This document shows positions 23,174 through 32,397 of a stretch of DNA of 45,540 nucleotides, in pieces. The stretch covers positions 1-45,540 of the forward strand of contig CAJYAD010000029.1 of assembly GCA_913064775.1 (NCBI GenBank). Direction: 5' to 3'. The notes under the pieces are model-generated. The model had not been told where the DNA came from, did not search any database, and saw nothing but the letters and a program-made list of their open reading frames with translations. The position numbers and the translations under genes are program-made. Positions within the stretch are counted from its first letter, which is position 1; each line of letters opens with the position of its first letter. Origin of the DNA: an uncultured Albidovulum sp. Its GTDB lineage: Bacteria > Pseudomonadota > Alphaproteobacteria > Rhodobacterales > Rhodobacteraceae.

Positions 23174-23952
23174 ATGTGCTGGAAATTCACAATCTTTGCA
23201 AAAGCTTCGGCGCGGTTCGGGTAAGCCGCGACATCTGTCTTTCGGTGGCCGCGCATCAGTGCCACGCGCTGATCGGGCCGAATGGGGCGGGCAAGACGAC
23301 GCTGATCCACCAGATCTCGGGGGTGCTGCGGCCCGACGCGGGGCAGGTGCTGCTGGACGGCCATGACATCACCGCGCAGCCGATCTGGCGCCGGGCGCAG
23401 GCGGGGCTTGGGCGGACGTTCCAGATCACCTCGGTCCTGCCCAGCTTCTCGGTGCGCGAGAACGTGGCGCTGGCGGCGCAGGCGAAGGCGGGGTCGTCGA
23501 TGCGGTTCTTCGCGGCGGCGTCGGACGAGGCCGCGCTGAACCGCCGGGCCGAGGCGATCCTGGCGCGGATCTGCCTTGAAGACCGCGCCGATGTGCTGGC
23601 CGCCGATCTTTCGCATGGCGAGCGGCGCTTGCTGGAGCTGGGCATCGCGTTGGCCGGGGCGCCGAAATTCCTGCTGCTGGATGAGCCGATGGCAGGCCTC
23701 GGCCGGGTCGAAAGCGCGATGCTGATCGAGATCCTTGCGGTGCTGCGGCGCGAGATCCCGATGCTGCTGGTCGAACATGACATGGATGCGATCTTCCGGC
23801 TGGCCGATACGGTCTCGGTGCTGGTCGAGGGCGCGGTGGTGGCGCGCGGCACCCCCGATCAGGTGCGCGCCGATCCGGCCGCCCGCGCCGCCTATCTGGG
23901 TGAGGGCACGGTTGGGGACCCGGTTGGGGGCACGCTCGGGGGCACGGCATGA
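23170..23952 (+). CDS. Branched-chain amino acid-type ABC ATPase, LivG family
   Basis: A 260-residue ATPase. Walker A is GPNGAGKT (36-43), the LivG-type signature is LSHGE (147-151), Walker B LLLDEPMAGL follows, and the switch His is in LLVEHDMDAI. The start ATG overlaps the LivM stop (ATGA). The C-terminus has a small Gly-rich repeat (GTVGDPVGGTLGGTA) encoded by near-tandem DNA, not typical of the family and probably a recent local duplication. Confidence 0.93.
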   Translation: MNVLEIHNLCKSFGAVRVSRDICLSVAAHQCHALIGPNGAGKTTLIHQISGVLRPDAGQVLLDGHDITAQPIWRRAQAGLGRTFQITSVLPSFSVRENVALAAQAKAGSSMRFFAAASDEAALNRRAEAILARICLEDRADVLAADLSHGERRLLELGIALAGAPKFLLLDEPMAGLGRVESAMLIEILAVLRREIPMLLVEHDMDAIFRLADTVSVLVEGAVVARGTPDQVRADPAARAAYLGEGTVGDPVGGTLGGTA

Positions 23953-24650
23953 GCGACCTGCTTAGCATCCGCGGCCTGCATGCGGGTTACGGTCGGGCCG
24001 AGGTGCTGTTCGGCGTCGATCTGGCGATCCCGCGCGGTCAGGTCAGCACGCTGATGGGCCGCAATGGCATGGGCAAGACGACGACGGTGCGCTGCGTGAT
24101 GGGGCTTTTGCGACCCCGCGCCGGCGCGATCGTGGTGAACGGCGCCGATATGGCCGGCGCGCCGCCCTACCGGATTGCCCGGGCGGGGCTGGGGCTGGTG
24201 CCCGAGGGGCGGCTGATCTTTCCCTCGCTGACGGTGGTCGAGAACCTGCGCGCCACCACCCGCCCGCAGCCCGGCGGCTGGACCGAGGCGCGCATCTTTG
24301 ATGCCTTCCCGCGTCTGGCCGAGCGGCGCCGCAACCTCGGCTTTCAGCTTTCGGGGGGTGAGCAGCAGATGCTGGCGATCGGCCGGGCGCTGATGACAAA
24401 CCCGGAACTGCTGATCCTTGATGAGGCGACCGAGGGGCTGGCGCCGCTGATCCGCGCCGAGATCTGGGCCCTTCTGGGCCGGCTGAAGGATGAGGGGCTG
24501 ACGATCCTGCTGATCGACAAGAACATCGACGAACTGGCGCGGATCTCGGACCAGTACAATGTGATCGAGAAGGGTGAGATCGTCTGGCACGGCGACGCTG
24601 CGGCCTTCGCGGCGAACCGGGCTGAGGTGGAGAAATTCCTGCATTTGTAG
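23949..24650 (+). CDS. Branched-chain amino acid-type ABC ATPase, LivF family
   Basis: A 233-residue ATPase. Walker A is GRNGMGKT (37-44) and the signature is LSGGEQQ. Walker B is LLILDEATEGLAP, the LivF-typical variant. The switch residue position reads LLIDKNIDELARI, with Asn where many ATPases have His, also common in LivF. It overlaps the LivG-type gene by four bases and is the last gene of the transporter operon, which then runs into a repeat element facing a convergent gene. Confidence 0.93.
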   Translation: MSDLLSIRGLHAGYGRAEVLFGVDLAIPRGQVSTLMGRNGMGKTTTVRCVMGLLRPRAGAIVVNGADMAGAPPYRIARAGLGLVPEGRLIFPSLTVVENLRATTRPQPGGWTEARIFDAFPRLAERRRNLGFQLSGGEQQMLAIGRALMTNPELLILDEATEGLAPLIRAEIWALLGRLKDEGLTILLIDKNIDELARISDQYNVIEKGEIVWHGDAAAFAANRAEVEKFLHL

Positions 24651-24698
24651 ATGGTTTGGCTTTCCGCCAGTCCCCTTGTCGCCCGGTGCGGGCCGTAG

Positions 24699-24842
24699 GC
24701 GCAGGGCGCGCGCCTGCCCGTCCGCACGGACTGGCGCTTCGAGGCCGTCGATCACGCGGGCAACTAGGGCAGTCCGTTGCAGCCATGAAGGGCGACGCTC
24801 ACGGGCCAGGGCGCGCCACCCCACGGGCAGGCGCGCACCCTG
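24699..24842 (+). repeat. ~144-bp intergenic element with inverted-repeat ends, copy 1
   Basis: The ends read GCGCGCGCCTGCCCGT and ACGGGCAGGCGCGC, so the termini can pair. The interior contains ACGGACTGGCGCTT near the left end and GCCACCCCACGGGC near the right. A second copy, in reverse orientation, occupies 35126-35268 and matches end to end, with the ends almost identical and the middle more diverged. Both copies lie between convergent genes. No open frame is present. This is the pattern of a REP/BIME or MITE-type element. Confidence 0.7.
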
Positions 24843-24855
24843 CTCGGGCCCCGCG

Positions 24856-26973
24856 TCAGGTCGGCGGGCGGGGCAGGCGGCTGGCCTGGGCGCTCAGCCG
24901 CTGGGCGCTGTGTTCGATATGCAAAAGCCGGCGGCGCAGCACGGTCAGCGGATCGGTGGCGCGCAGCTCGAACCAGCCGCGGCGGCGCAGGGTTTCGGGC
25001 GGCGGCCGCGCCCCCGGCATCGACAGGCTGTCGGCGACTCGGCGTCCGGTCTCTTGCAGCAGCGGGTCGGCGGCGCGGCCCAGCTCCTCGGCCCGGGCGG
25101 TGACCATGCCGTGCACCGAGGCCAGATCCGAGGCGAACAGGTAATCCGCCGCCAGCAACTCATTCAGCACGACGAAGCGGCGATCGTCGCGGCGCGGTTC
25201 GCTTGACAGCCGGCGCACCGACATCGCCAGCGCGGTGAAGGCGTCAAGCGCCTGCTTGCGCGCCAGCCGGTAGGCCTGATCGCGCGGGCGCGCGCGCAGC
25301 GCCTCTTCGGCAAAGCCCCGGTCGGCGGCGATCAGCGCCGCGACCAGCGGGCCGATGTCGTTCCATTCCCAGCTGGGCAGGACGCGGGCAAAGGCCATCG
25401 ACAGCGCCGCGCCGATCAGCGTGTCGATGATCCGGTCGATAACGAAGAAGGTCTGCGGCTCCAGCAATTGCAGCAACAGCAGCGCCATGAGCGAGGCCGC
25501 GAAGGAGGTGACGCGGTAATTCACCGTGGCGAAGGCATGCGCGGTGCCGACGCCCAGGATGGTCACCGCCACCAGCGCCGGCACCGGCAGCAGCGGGATC
25601 AGCGCCGCCGCCGCCGCGCAGCCGGCCAGCGTGCCGATCAGCCGGTCGTTGCGGCGTTGGCGGGTGATGGCATAGCTGGCGCGCATGATCAGCGCGATGG
25701 TCAGCAACACCCAGCCGCCATGGACATAGGACGGAAAGGCCACGGTGACCGCATAGCCTGCCAGCATCGCCAGCGTCAGGCGGATCGTGTAGCGCATCAC
25801 CGGCGAGGTGGCGCGCAGATGGCTCCGCGCGGTGGACCAGAGCGGCGCGGGCGGCTGCACGAAGGCCGCCAGCGCCACCGGCGGCAGCGCGAGCGTCTGG
25901 TCCACGGGGGCGGCCATCGCCTCGGCCAGCGCGCGGGCGCGGCGGGTGGCGCGGGCCAGCTTGGCGCGGGTGGGGGCAAGGGCCGCGGCCTCATCGCGGC
26001 GCCCGGCGCCCGCCAGATCCGCCAGCGTGGCATCCAGCGCGGCCAGCAGTTCGGCATGGTCGAAATCGCGGGCCGCCAGATCCGCCGTGCCGCCCGAAAC
26101 CAGCGCCAGTGCCACCGCCTCGACATCCTCGGCCACCGCAGCACTTAGCGCGCCGACCTGGGCCAGCGCCTCGGGCGCGGCGACCTCGCGCAGCGATTCC
26201 CAATCGGCATCGCTGGACAGCACCGCCTCATAAAGGTCCAGCAGCGCCAGCATGCCGACGATCCACTTGCGTCGCCGTCCGGTGGGCGCGCCGGTGAAGA
26301 TCAGGTCGCGCGCCGCCTGCAGGCGTTCCATCACCGCGCCGTGGCGCTCGATCACCTCGGCCAGGGCCGGGCGCATGCCGCGGCGGGGATCGTAAAGGCC
26401 GGCGCGGGCGCGCAGATAGGCGGCGAAGGCCAGCAGCGCCTCGTTCAGCACCATGCGTCGGTTGCGGTCGTCCAGCGCCAGCGCGGCGCCGATGGCCAGC
26501 ACCGCATAGGCGGCGCCGCCGGCGAAGAACAGGCCGGCATGGGCAAAGGCGGCGGCGGTATCCTCTGCCGGGATCGCCATGCCGATGATCAGCGCCAGCA
26601 CCCCCGAGATGCCGAAGACCAGCGCCCAGCGGCCATAGGCGGTGGCGAAGGCAAAGCCCAGGCTGGTCAGCGTCACCACCCCGGCCATCGCCAGCAGATG
26701 CCCCCCCGCCAGACCCGAGAGCAGCGAGATCAGCGAACTCGACAGCAGTGCCGCCAGAAAGGTGCGCTGCTTGCGCGGCAGCGGGCCGGGCTGGTCGGTG
26801 ATGCTGATGCAGGTGGCGCCGATGGCGGCGAAGATCGCGGCCTCGAACCCCAGAAGGGCGCCTGCCGACAGCGCCACCACGGCCAGGATCGCCGCGACCG
26901 AGGCGCCGCTTTCCACATGATGGCGCAAAAGCAGCCGGGCGGTGCGGGTGGGAAGGCCAGGGGCGGGGGACAT
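24856..26973 (-). CDS. FUSC-family membrane protein (fusaric-acid-resistance/YccS-like transporter)
   Basis: A 705-residue protein with two blocks of about six membrane helices (residues ~20-190 and ~390-540), each followed by a cytoplasmic helical domain, the arrangement of FUSC/YccS proteins. The second block has the conserved TIRLTLAMLAGYAVTVAFPSY and HGGWVLLTIALIMRASYAITRQRRNDRLIGT. The family exports aromatic carboxylic acids and other small compounds. No membrane-fusion or outer-membrane partner gene is next to it. The ATG at 26973 follows CCGGAACCGCC; the upstream open frame is an overlap with the RluB repetitive region. It runs convergent to the Liv operon. Confidence 0.88.
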   Translation of the reverse strand: MSPAPGLPTRTARLLLRHHVESGASVAAILAVVALSAGALLGFEAAIFAAIGATCISITDQPGPLPRKQRTFLAALLSSSLISLLSGLAGGHLLAMAGVVTLTSLGFAFATAYGRWALVFGISGVLALIIGMAIPAEDTAAAFAHAGLFFAGGAAYAVLAIGAALALDDRNRRMVLNEALLAFAAYLRARAGLYDPRRGMRPALAEVIERHGAVMERLQAARDLIFTGAPTGRRRKWIVGMLALLDLYEAVLSSDADWESLREVAAPEALAQVGALSAAVAEDVEAVALALVSGGTADLAARDFDHAELLAALDATLADLAGAGRRDEAAALAPTRAKLARATRRARALAEAMAAPVDQTLALPPVALAAFVQPPAPLWSTARSHLRATSPVMRYTIRLTLAMLAGYAVTVAFPSYVHGGWVLLTIALIMRASYAITRQRRNDRLIGTLAGCAAAAALIPLLPVPALVAVTILGVGTAHAFATVNYRVTSFAASLMALLLLQLLEPQTFFVIDRIIDTLIGAALSMAFARVLPSWEWNDIGPLVAALIAADRGFAEEALRARPRDQAYRLARKQALDAFTALAMSVRRLSSEPRRDDRRFVVLNELLAADYLFASDLASVHGMVTARAEELGRAADPLLQETGRRVADSLSMPGARPPPETLRRRGWFELRATDPLTVLRRRLLHIEHSAQRLSAQASRLPRPPT

Positions 26974-27049
26974 GGCGGTTCCGGACGGCTGGGGCAAGAG
27001 GCGCGGCCCCGCCTGGGGCTGCGCGGTTCGGTTCGGTCGCGGCCCGGGG

Positions 27050-28144
27050 TCAGGCCTTGGGCGCGGGCTTGCGGCCGGGTGCGCGGCCCGTATTGGGGCC
27101 AGACTTGGGGCCAGACTTGGCGCCAGTCTTGGGGCCAGCCGCGCGGCCTGTCTTGAGTTCGGCCGTGCGGCCCGTATTGGGGCCCGTCTTGGCGCCAGCC
27201 TTAGGGCCGGGTTTGCGGTTGGCCGTGCGTCCGGTCGCCGGCTCGGGCCAGAGTTCGGCGGTGCGCTCGGCCCTGGGGCCGGTCCTCGCATCGGGCCGGT
27301 GGCGGCTGGCGCTGCGGGGTTTCGCCTTCGCGGTGCCGGTCGGCGCGGGTTTGTCGTGGTCGAGGCCCAGTTGGTCGCGCAGCACCTTGGCGCGCACTTC
27401 CTCAACCGCGCCGGCGGCCATCTCGCCCAGACGGAACGGCCCGTAGGAGACCCGGATCAGCCGGTTCACCGCCAGGCCCAGGGCCTCCATCGCGCGGCGG
27501 ATCTCGCGGTTGCGGCCCTCGCGCAGGCCGACCGTCAGCCAGGCATTCGCGCCCTGCAGGCGGTCGAGCGTGACGGTCATCGGCTGAAACCGCTCGCCCT
27601 CGACGGTGAGACCCTTGCGCAGCGGTTCCAGCATGGCGTCATCGGGCGCGCCGTTCACCCGCACCCGGTATTTGCGCAGCCAGCCAGTTGCCGGAAGCTC
27701 CAGCCGGCGCTTGATGTCGCCGTCGTTGGTCAGCAGCAAGAGGCCTTCGGAATTGATGTCGAGCCGGCCGATCGACATCACCCGCGGCATGTCCTCGGGC
27801 AGGGCGTCGAACACCGTGCGGCGGCCCTTTTCGTCCTTGGCGGTGGTCACCAGCCCCAGCGGCTTGTGGTACAGCCACAGCCGCGCGGGTTCGGGCGCCG
27901 CCAGCGGCTTGCCGTCGACCACGATCCGGTCCGAGGGCTTCACGTTCAGCGCCGGGCTGTCGATGGTCTTGCCGTTGACCGAGACCCGGCCCTCGGCCAC
28001 CAGCGCCTCGGCGCCGCGGCGCGAGGCGACGCCGGCGCGGGCGATGACCTTGGCGATGCGCTCGCCCTCGGGAGAGGTCGGGACAGCCGGGGCGGGCGGC
28101 GCGGTGCCGGCGGGGCGGCTGGATTCGGGGGTGTCGGTGCTCAT
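27050..28144 (-). CDS. rRNA pseudouridine synthase, RluB/RsuA family, with repetitive C-terminal tail
   Basis: A 364-residue protein. After a disordered ~30 residues, an S4 RNA-binding domain (RIAKVIARAGVASRRGAEALV) is followed by the synthase domain with the catalytic-loop motif GRLDINSEGLLLLTNDG (the Asp of GRLD is the nucleophile) and GLREGRNREIRRAMEALGL. That is the full RsuA/RluB core. It isomerises uridine in rRNA, most likely 23S as in RluB. The last ~100 residues are low-complexity Lys/Gly/Pro/Thr/Arg with GPKTG, GPNTG and GAKTG repeats encoded by near-tandem DNA; such basic tails may help RNA binding. Start at 28144. Divergent from tadA across 73 bp. Confidence 0.93.
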   Translation of the reverse strand: MSTDTPESSRPAGTAPPAPAVPTSPEGERIAKVIARAGVASRRGAEALVAEGRVSVNGKTIDSPALNVKPSDRIVVDGKPLAAPEPARLWLYHKPLGLVTTAKDEKGRRTVFDALPEDMPRVMSIGRLDINSEGLLLLTNDGDIKRRLELPATGWLRKYRVRVNGAPDDAMLEPLRKGLTVEGERFQPMTVTLDRLQGANAWLTVGLREGRNREIRRAMEALGLAVNRLIRVSYGPFRLGEMAAGAVEEVRAKVLRDQLGLDHDKPAPTGTAKAKPRSASRHRPDARTGPRAERTAELWPEPATGRTANRKPGPKAGAKTGPNTGRTAELKTGRAAGPKTGAKSGPKSGPNTGRAPGRKPAPKA

Positions 28145-28217
28145 GCCATCTTCTAGCGCCGATGGGGGCCGGGTGAAAGCGGCTTGCGCGGGGGGAAAGC
28201 TCGGGGCAGGAAGAGGC

Positions 28218-28676
28218 ATGAGCCGCTTTACCAGCCATATGGATCTGGCGCTGACCGAGGCCCGCGCCGCCGCCGCCCGCGGCGAGGTGCCGGTTGGCGC
28301 GGTGGTGGTGGCGCCGGGGGGCGAGGTGGTGGCGATTGCGGGCAACCGTACGCGCGAATTGTCGGACCCGACCGCGCATGCCGAGATCCTGGCGCTGCGC
28401 GCGGCCTGTGCCGCCCTTGGGTCGGAACGCTTGCCGGGCCATGCGCTCTATGTCACGCTGGAGCCTTGCCCGATGTGCGCCGCGGCAATCTCTCAGGCGC
28501 GGATCGCGCGGCTGTATTACGGCGCGGCGGATCCGAAATCCGGCGGGGTGGCGCAGGGGCCGCGGGTCTTTGCCCATCCGCAAAGCCATCATGTGCCCGA
28601 GGTCTACGACGGGATCGGGGCCGAGGCGGCGGCGGATCTGCTGCGCGGGTTCTTCGCCGGGCGGCGGGAGGGGTAG
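28218..28676 (+). CDS. tadA: tRNA-specific adenosine deaminase TadA
   Basis: A 152-residue zinc deaminase. HAE (54-56, with Glu56 catalytic) and PCPMC (83-87) form the zinc site, and the C-terminal half has RIARLYYGAADPKSGGV, characteristic of TadA. It converts A34 of tRNA-Arg(ACG) to inosine and is usually essential. The ATG at 28218 follows GGAAGAGGC. A repeat element begins right after the stop. Confidence 0.95.
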   Translation: MSRFTSHMDLALTEARAAAARGEVPVGAVVVAPGGEVVAIAGNRTRELSDPTAHAEILALRAACAALGSERLPGHALYVTLEPCPMCAAAISQARIARLYYGAADPKSGGVAQGPRVFAHPQSHHVPEVYDGIGAEAAADLLRGFFAGRREG

Positions 28677-28800
28677 GCTGGGGGCGCTGCCCCATCGCCA
28701 TTGCCGCTCGGAGTTGCCATTGGTGCGCCATTGGTCCGAGCGCCAATGGTGACGGCGCGACGAATGGCGATCGCCCGGAGTATTTGGACCAAGATGAAGG
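28677..28800. repeat. Intergenic repeat (family copy d)
   Basis: It begins with GGGGGCGCTGCCCC immediately after tadA and has several GCCATTGG/CCAATGG boxes (28700-28770). It ends with CGCCCGGAGTATTTGGACC and AAGATGAAGGG. The last part lies directly against the start codon of the next gene, so the repeat supplies its ribosome-binding region. The CCATTGG boxes are shared with copies e and f. Confidence 0.7.
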
Positions 28801-28808
28801 GAAAGAGC

Positions 28809-29252
28809 ATGCGTGAGATCGATATTCCGCCGCTGTGGCTTGCGATCTTCCTGGCGCTCGCCTGGGCGCTGGCGCTGATGGTGCCGTGGCATCCTTTCGG
28901 GGTCGTCGGGCAGTGGCTGGGGGGGGCGGTGGTTCTGGCGGGGCTGGGGCTGATGGGGTTGGCGCTGGCGCAGATGTTGCTGGGGCGCACCACTTTCATT
29001 CCGCGCCGCGACCCCAGCGCGATGGTCACCGGGGGCGTGTTCCGGCTGTCGCGCAACCCGATCTATCTGGGCGATGCGATGGTGCTGGCGGGGGCGGCGC
29101 TGTGGCTGGATGCGCCGATTGCGCTGCTGTTGGTGCCGCTATTCATGGCCTTCATCGCGCGGCGCTATATTCGCGACGAAGAGGCCCGGCTGGAGGCGCA
29201 GTTCGGCGCGGCCTATCATGAATGGGCCGCGAGGGTGCGGCGCTGGCTTTGA
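28809..29252 (+). CDS. Isoprenylcysteine carboxyl methyltransferase (ICMT/PEMT)-like membrane protein
   Basis: A 147-residue protein with about three or four membrane segments and the family C-terminal motif: GGVFRLSRNPIYLGD (the RNP-Y SAM-binding signature) and ARRYIRDEEARLEAQFGAAYHEWAARVRRW. Bacterial members are SAM-dependent methyltransferases of mostly unknown substrate. The ATG at 28809 has GAAGGGAAAGAG upstream, sequence that belongs to the end of repeat copy d; an ATG at 28794 inside the repeat is a possible alternative. Confidence 0.87.
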   Translation: MREIDIPPLWLAIFLALAWALALMVPWHPFGVVGQWLGGAVVLAGLGLMGLALAQMLLGRTTFIPRRDPSAMVTGGVFRLSRNPIYLGDAMVLAGAALWLDAPIALLLVPLFMAFIARRYIRDEEARLEAQFGAAYHEWAARVRRWL

Positions 29253-29360
29253 AAGGGCTGACATTTTCGTCGCTACTTGCGAAATATTGTTGCGCAGTGC
29301 TAAAGCTGCGCTGATATATTCGTACGAACGAATGGGACCTACGGATCGGGGAGAGCGCGG

Positions 29361-30935
29361 TTGAAGATCGGGGCACCTAAGGAGATCGTCGCCGGCGAGG
29401 CGCGGGTGGCGATGACGCCGGACTCGGCGCGGCAACTGCAGAAGCTGGGCTATGAATGTGTGATCGAGACCGGGGCTGGCGTGGCCGCGGGTTTCGACGA
29501 CGCGGCCTATCAGACGGCCGGCGTCGCGATCGTCAAGACCGCCGCGGCGCTGTGGAAAGAGGCCGATGTCGTCGTCAAGGTGCGTGGCCCCGAGCCGATC
29601 GAGGTGAAGCGTCTGAAGAAGGGCCAGACGCTGATTTCCTTCTTCTGGCCGGCGCAGAACGCCGATCTGCTGGAGGCCTGCAAGGCCCGCGGCGCCAATG
29701 TCATCGCCATGGACATGGTGCCGCGCATCAGCCGCGCGCAGAAGATGGATGCGCTGTCGTCGATGGCCAATATCGCCGGCTACCGCGCCGTGGTGGAGGC
29801 TGCCAACAATTTCGGTCGCTTCTTCACCGGTCAGGTGACCGCGGCGGGCAAGGTGCCGCCGGCCAAGGTGCTGGTGGTCGGCGCGGGCGTGGCGGGGCTT
29901 GCCGCGATCGGCACCTCGACCAGTCTGGGCGCGATCACCTATGCGTTCGACGTGCGCCCCGAGGTCGCCGAGCAGATCGAATCGATGGGGGCGGAATTCG
30001 TCTTCCTCGATTTCAAGGAGCAGGCCCAGGACGGCGCCGCAACGGGGGGCTATGCCGCGCCCTCAAGCCCCGAATTCCGCGAAAAGCAGCTGGAGAAATT
30101 CCGCGCGCTGGCGCCCGAGATGGACATCGTCATCACCACCGCGCTGATCCCCGGCCGCGACGCGCCGAAGCTGTGGCTGAAGGATATGGTCGAGGCGATG
30201 AAGCCCGGCTCGGTCGTGGTGGACCTTGCGGCCGAGAAGGGTGGCAATTGCGACCTGACCGTGCCCGATCAGAAAGTGGTCAGCGACAATGGCGTCACCA
30301 TCGTCGGCTACACGGATTTCCCCAGCCGGATGGCGACCCAGTCCTCGACGCTTTATTCCAACAATATCCGTCACATGATGACCGATCTGACGCCGGACAA
30401 GGATGGTCAGGTCGTCCATAACATGGAAGACGACGTGATCCGCGGCGCCACCGTCACCCATGACGGCGCGATCACCTTCCCGCCGCCGCCGCCCAAGGTG
30501 AAGGCGATCGCGGCGCAAAAGCCCAAGGAAAAGCCCAAGGAGCTGACCCCAGTCGAGCGTCGCGCCCAGGAAATCGCCGCCTTCAAGGACCAGACCCGCA
30601 AGCAGATCACCCTGATCGGCATCGGTGCCGCGGTGCTGCTTCTGGTGGGGCTGGTGGCGCCGGCCAGCTTCATGCAGCATTTCATCGTCTTCGTGCTGGC
30701 GTGCTTCGTCGGCTTCCAGGTGATCTGGAGCGTCGCCCACAGCCTGCACACGCCGCTGATGGCGGTGACCAACGCGATCTCGTCGATCATCATCCTTGGC
30801 GCGATGTTGCAGGTCGGATCGGGTTCTTGGGTGGTGATGCTGCTGTCGGCTGTGGCGATCTTCATGGCCGGGATCAACATCTTCGGCGGCTTCCTGGTGA
30901 CGCGCCGGATGCTTGCCATGTTCCAGAAATCGTAA
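29361..30935 (+). CDS. pntA: NAD(P) transhydrogenase subunit alpha
   Basis: A 524-residue protein. Domain I (NAD(H)-binding) runs from the family-typical [20 protein letters not shown] with a Rossmann stretch [15 protein letters not shown] and GAEFVFLDF, then a linker, then four membrane helices near the C-terminus (about 415-515). It couples hydride transfer from NADH to NADP+ with proton entry. The start is TTG (29361), because translation from it gives the conserved N-terminus and GGGGAGA lies upstream. pntB follows after 13 bp. Confidence 0.96.
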   Translation: MKIGAPKEIVAGEARVAMTPDSARQLQKLGYECVIETGAGVAAGFDDAAYQTAGVAIVKTAAALWKEADVVVKVRGPEPIEVKRLKKGQTLISFFWPAQNADLLEACKARGANVIAMDMVPRISRAQKMDALSSMANIAGYRAVVEAANNFGRFFTGQVTAAGKVPPAKVLVVGAGVAGLAAIGTSTSLGAITYAFDVRPEVAEQIESMGAEFVFLDFKEQAQDGAATGGYAAPSSPEFREKQLEKFRALAPEMDIVITTALIPGRDAPKLWLKDMVEAMKPGSVVVDLAAEKGGNCDLTVPDQKVVSDNGVTIVGYTDFPSRMATQSSTLYSNNIRHMMTDLTPDKDGQVVHNMEDDVIRGATVTHDGAITFPPPPPKVKAIAAQKPKEKPKELTPVERRAQEIAAFKDQTRKQITLIGIGAAVLLLVGLVAPASFMQHFIVFVLACFVGFQVIWSVAHSLHTPLMAVTNAISSIIILGAMLQVGSGSWVVMLLSAVAIFMAGINIFGGFLVTRRMLAMFQKS

Positions 30936-30948
30936 GGGGGCACGTGTG

Positions 30949-32382
30949 ATGGAAACCGGTTTCTCCACCGCCGCCTATGTCGTGGCCGCGGTGCTGTTCA
31001 TCCTTTCGCTGGGGGGGCTTTCGGGCCAGGAAAGCGCCAAGCGGGCGGTCTGGTACGGGATGGTGGGCATGGCGCTGGCCGTGCTGGCCACGCTGTTCGG
31101 CCCCGGCGCGGGGCTGTGGTTCCTGTCGCTGGTGCTGATCGCCGGCGGCGGCGTGATCGGCTGGTATGTGGCCAACAAGGTCCAGATGACCGAGATGCCG
31201 CAACTGGTCGCGGCGATGCATTCGCTGGTCGGCCTTGCGGCGGTCTTCGTCGGCTACAACGCTTATCTCGACCTGCTGCATGTGCAGGCGATGGGCCCCG
31301 AGGCACGCCGGGCGCTGACCGGCTTTGCCGCGATCATCGCCCACAAGTCGCCGGTCGAGCAATCGATCATGCGGGTTGAGGTGTTCCTCGGCGTGTTCAT
31401 CGGCGCGGTGACCTTCACCGGCTCGATCGTCGCCTTCGGCAAGCTGGCGGGCAAGGTGGGGTCCAAGGCCCGCCAACTGCCCGGCGGGCATATGCTGAAC
31501 GCGGGCGCCGCGGCGCTGTCGGTGCTGTTGCTGCTCTTCTTCATGGGCGGCGCGGGCGGCTGGGCGCTGGTGCTGATGACGGCGCTGGCCTTCTTCATCG
31601 GCTATCACCTGATCATGGGGATCGGCGGCGCGGACATGCCGGTCGTCGTGTCGATGCTGAACTCCTATTCCGGCTGGGCGGCGGCGGCGATCGGCTTCAG
31701 CCTGGGCAACGATCTGCTGATCGTCACCGGGGCGCTGGTCGGCTCTTCCGGCGCGATCCTCAGCTACATCATGTGCCGGGCGATGAACCGCAGCTTCATC
31801 AGCGTGATCCTGGGCGGTTTTGGCAACACCACCGGCCCGGCGCAGGCGATCGAGGGCGAACAAGTCTCGATCGAGGCCGACGCGGTGGCCTCGGCCCTGA
31901 AAGAGGCCGACAGCGTGATCATCGTGCCGGGCTACGGCATGGCGGTGGCGCAGGCGCAGCAGGCGGTGTCGGAACTGACGCGCAAGCTGCGCGCACAGGG
32001 CAAGACGGTGCGCTTCGCCATCCACCCGGTCGCCGGGCGCCTGCCGGGGCATATGAACGTGCTGCTGGCCGAGGCCCGCGTGCCCTATGACATCGTGCTG
32101 GAAATGGACGAGATCAATGAGGATTTCCCCGATACCGACGTGGTGATCGTCATCGGCTCGAATGACATCGTCAACCCGGCGGCGCAGGAAGATCCGAACT
32201 CGCCGATCGCCGGGATGCCGGTGCTGGAAGTGTGGCGCGCCAAGCAGGTCTTCGTGTCGAAACGCGGCCAGGGCACCGGCTATTCCGGCATCGAGAACCC
32301 GCTGTTCTACAAGGAGAACACCCGGATGTTCTATGGCGACGCGAAGGATTCGGTGGGCAAGCTGATCGGCCATCTGGACTGA
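30949..32382 (+). CDS. pntB: NAD(P) transhydrogenase subunit beta
   Basis: A 477-residue protein with about eight or nine membrane helices in the first ~270 residues (domain II, proton channel), including [16 protein letters not shown] and the loop [22 protein letters not shown]. Domain III follows with NADP-binding [37 protein letters not shown] and [15 protein letters not shown]. All are complete. The ATG at 30949 follows AAGGGGGCACGTGTG. With pntA it forms the two-subunit transhydrogenase that supplies NADPH. A long hairpin from repeat copy e follows the stop. Confidence 0.97.
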   Translation: METGFSTAAYVVAAVLFILSLGGLSGQESAKRAVWYGMVGMALAVLATLFGPGAGLWFLSLVLIAGGGVIGWYVANKVQMTEMPQLVAAMHSLVGLAAVFVGYNAYLDLLHVQAMGPEARRALTGFAAIIAHKSPVEQSIMRVEVFLGVFIGAVTFTGSIVAFGKLAGKVGSKARQLPGGHMLNAGAAALSVLLLLFFMGGAGGWALVLMTALAFFIGYHLIMGIGGADMPVVVSMLNSYSGWAAAAIGFSLGNDLLIVTGALVGSSGAILSYIMCRAMNRSFISVILGGFGNTTGPAQAIEGEQVSIEADAVASALKEADSVIIVPGYGMAVAQAQQAVSELTRKLRAQGKTVRFAIHPVAGRLPGHMNVLLAEARVPYDIVLEMDEINEDFPDTDVVIVIGSNDIVNPAAQEDPNSPIAGMPVLEVWRAKQVFVSKRGQGTGYSGIENPLFYKENTRMFYGDAKDSVGKLIGHLD

Positions 32383-32397
32383 TCCTGTCCCGAGGTG

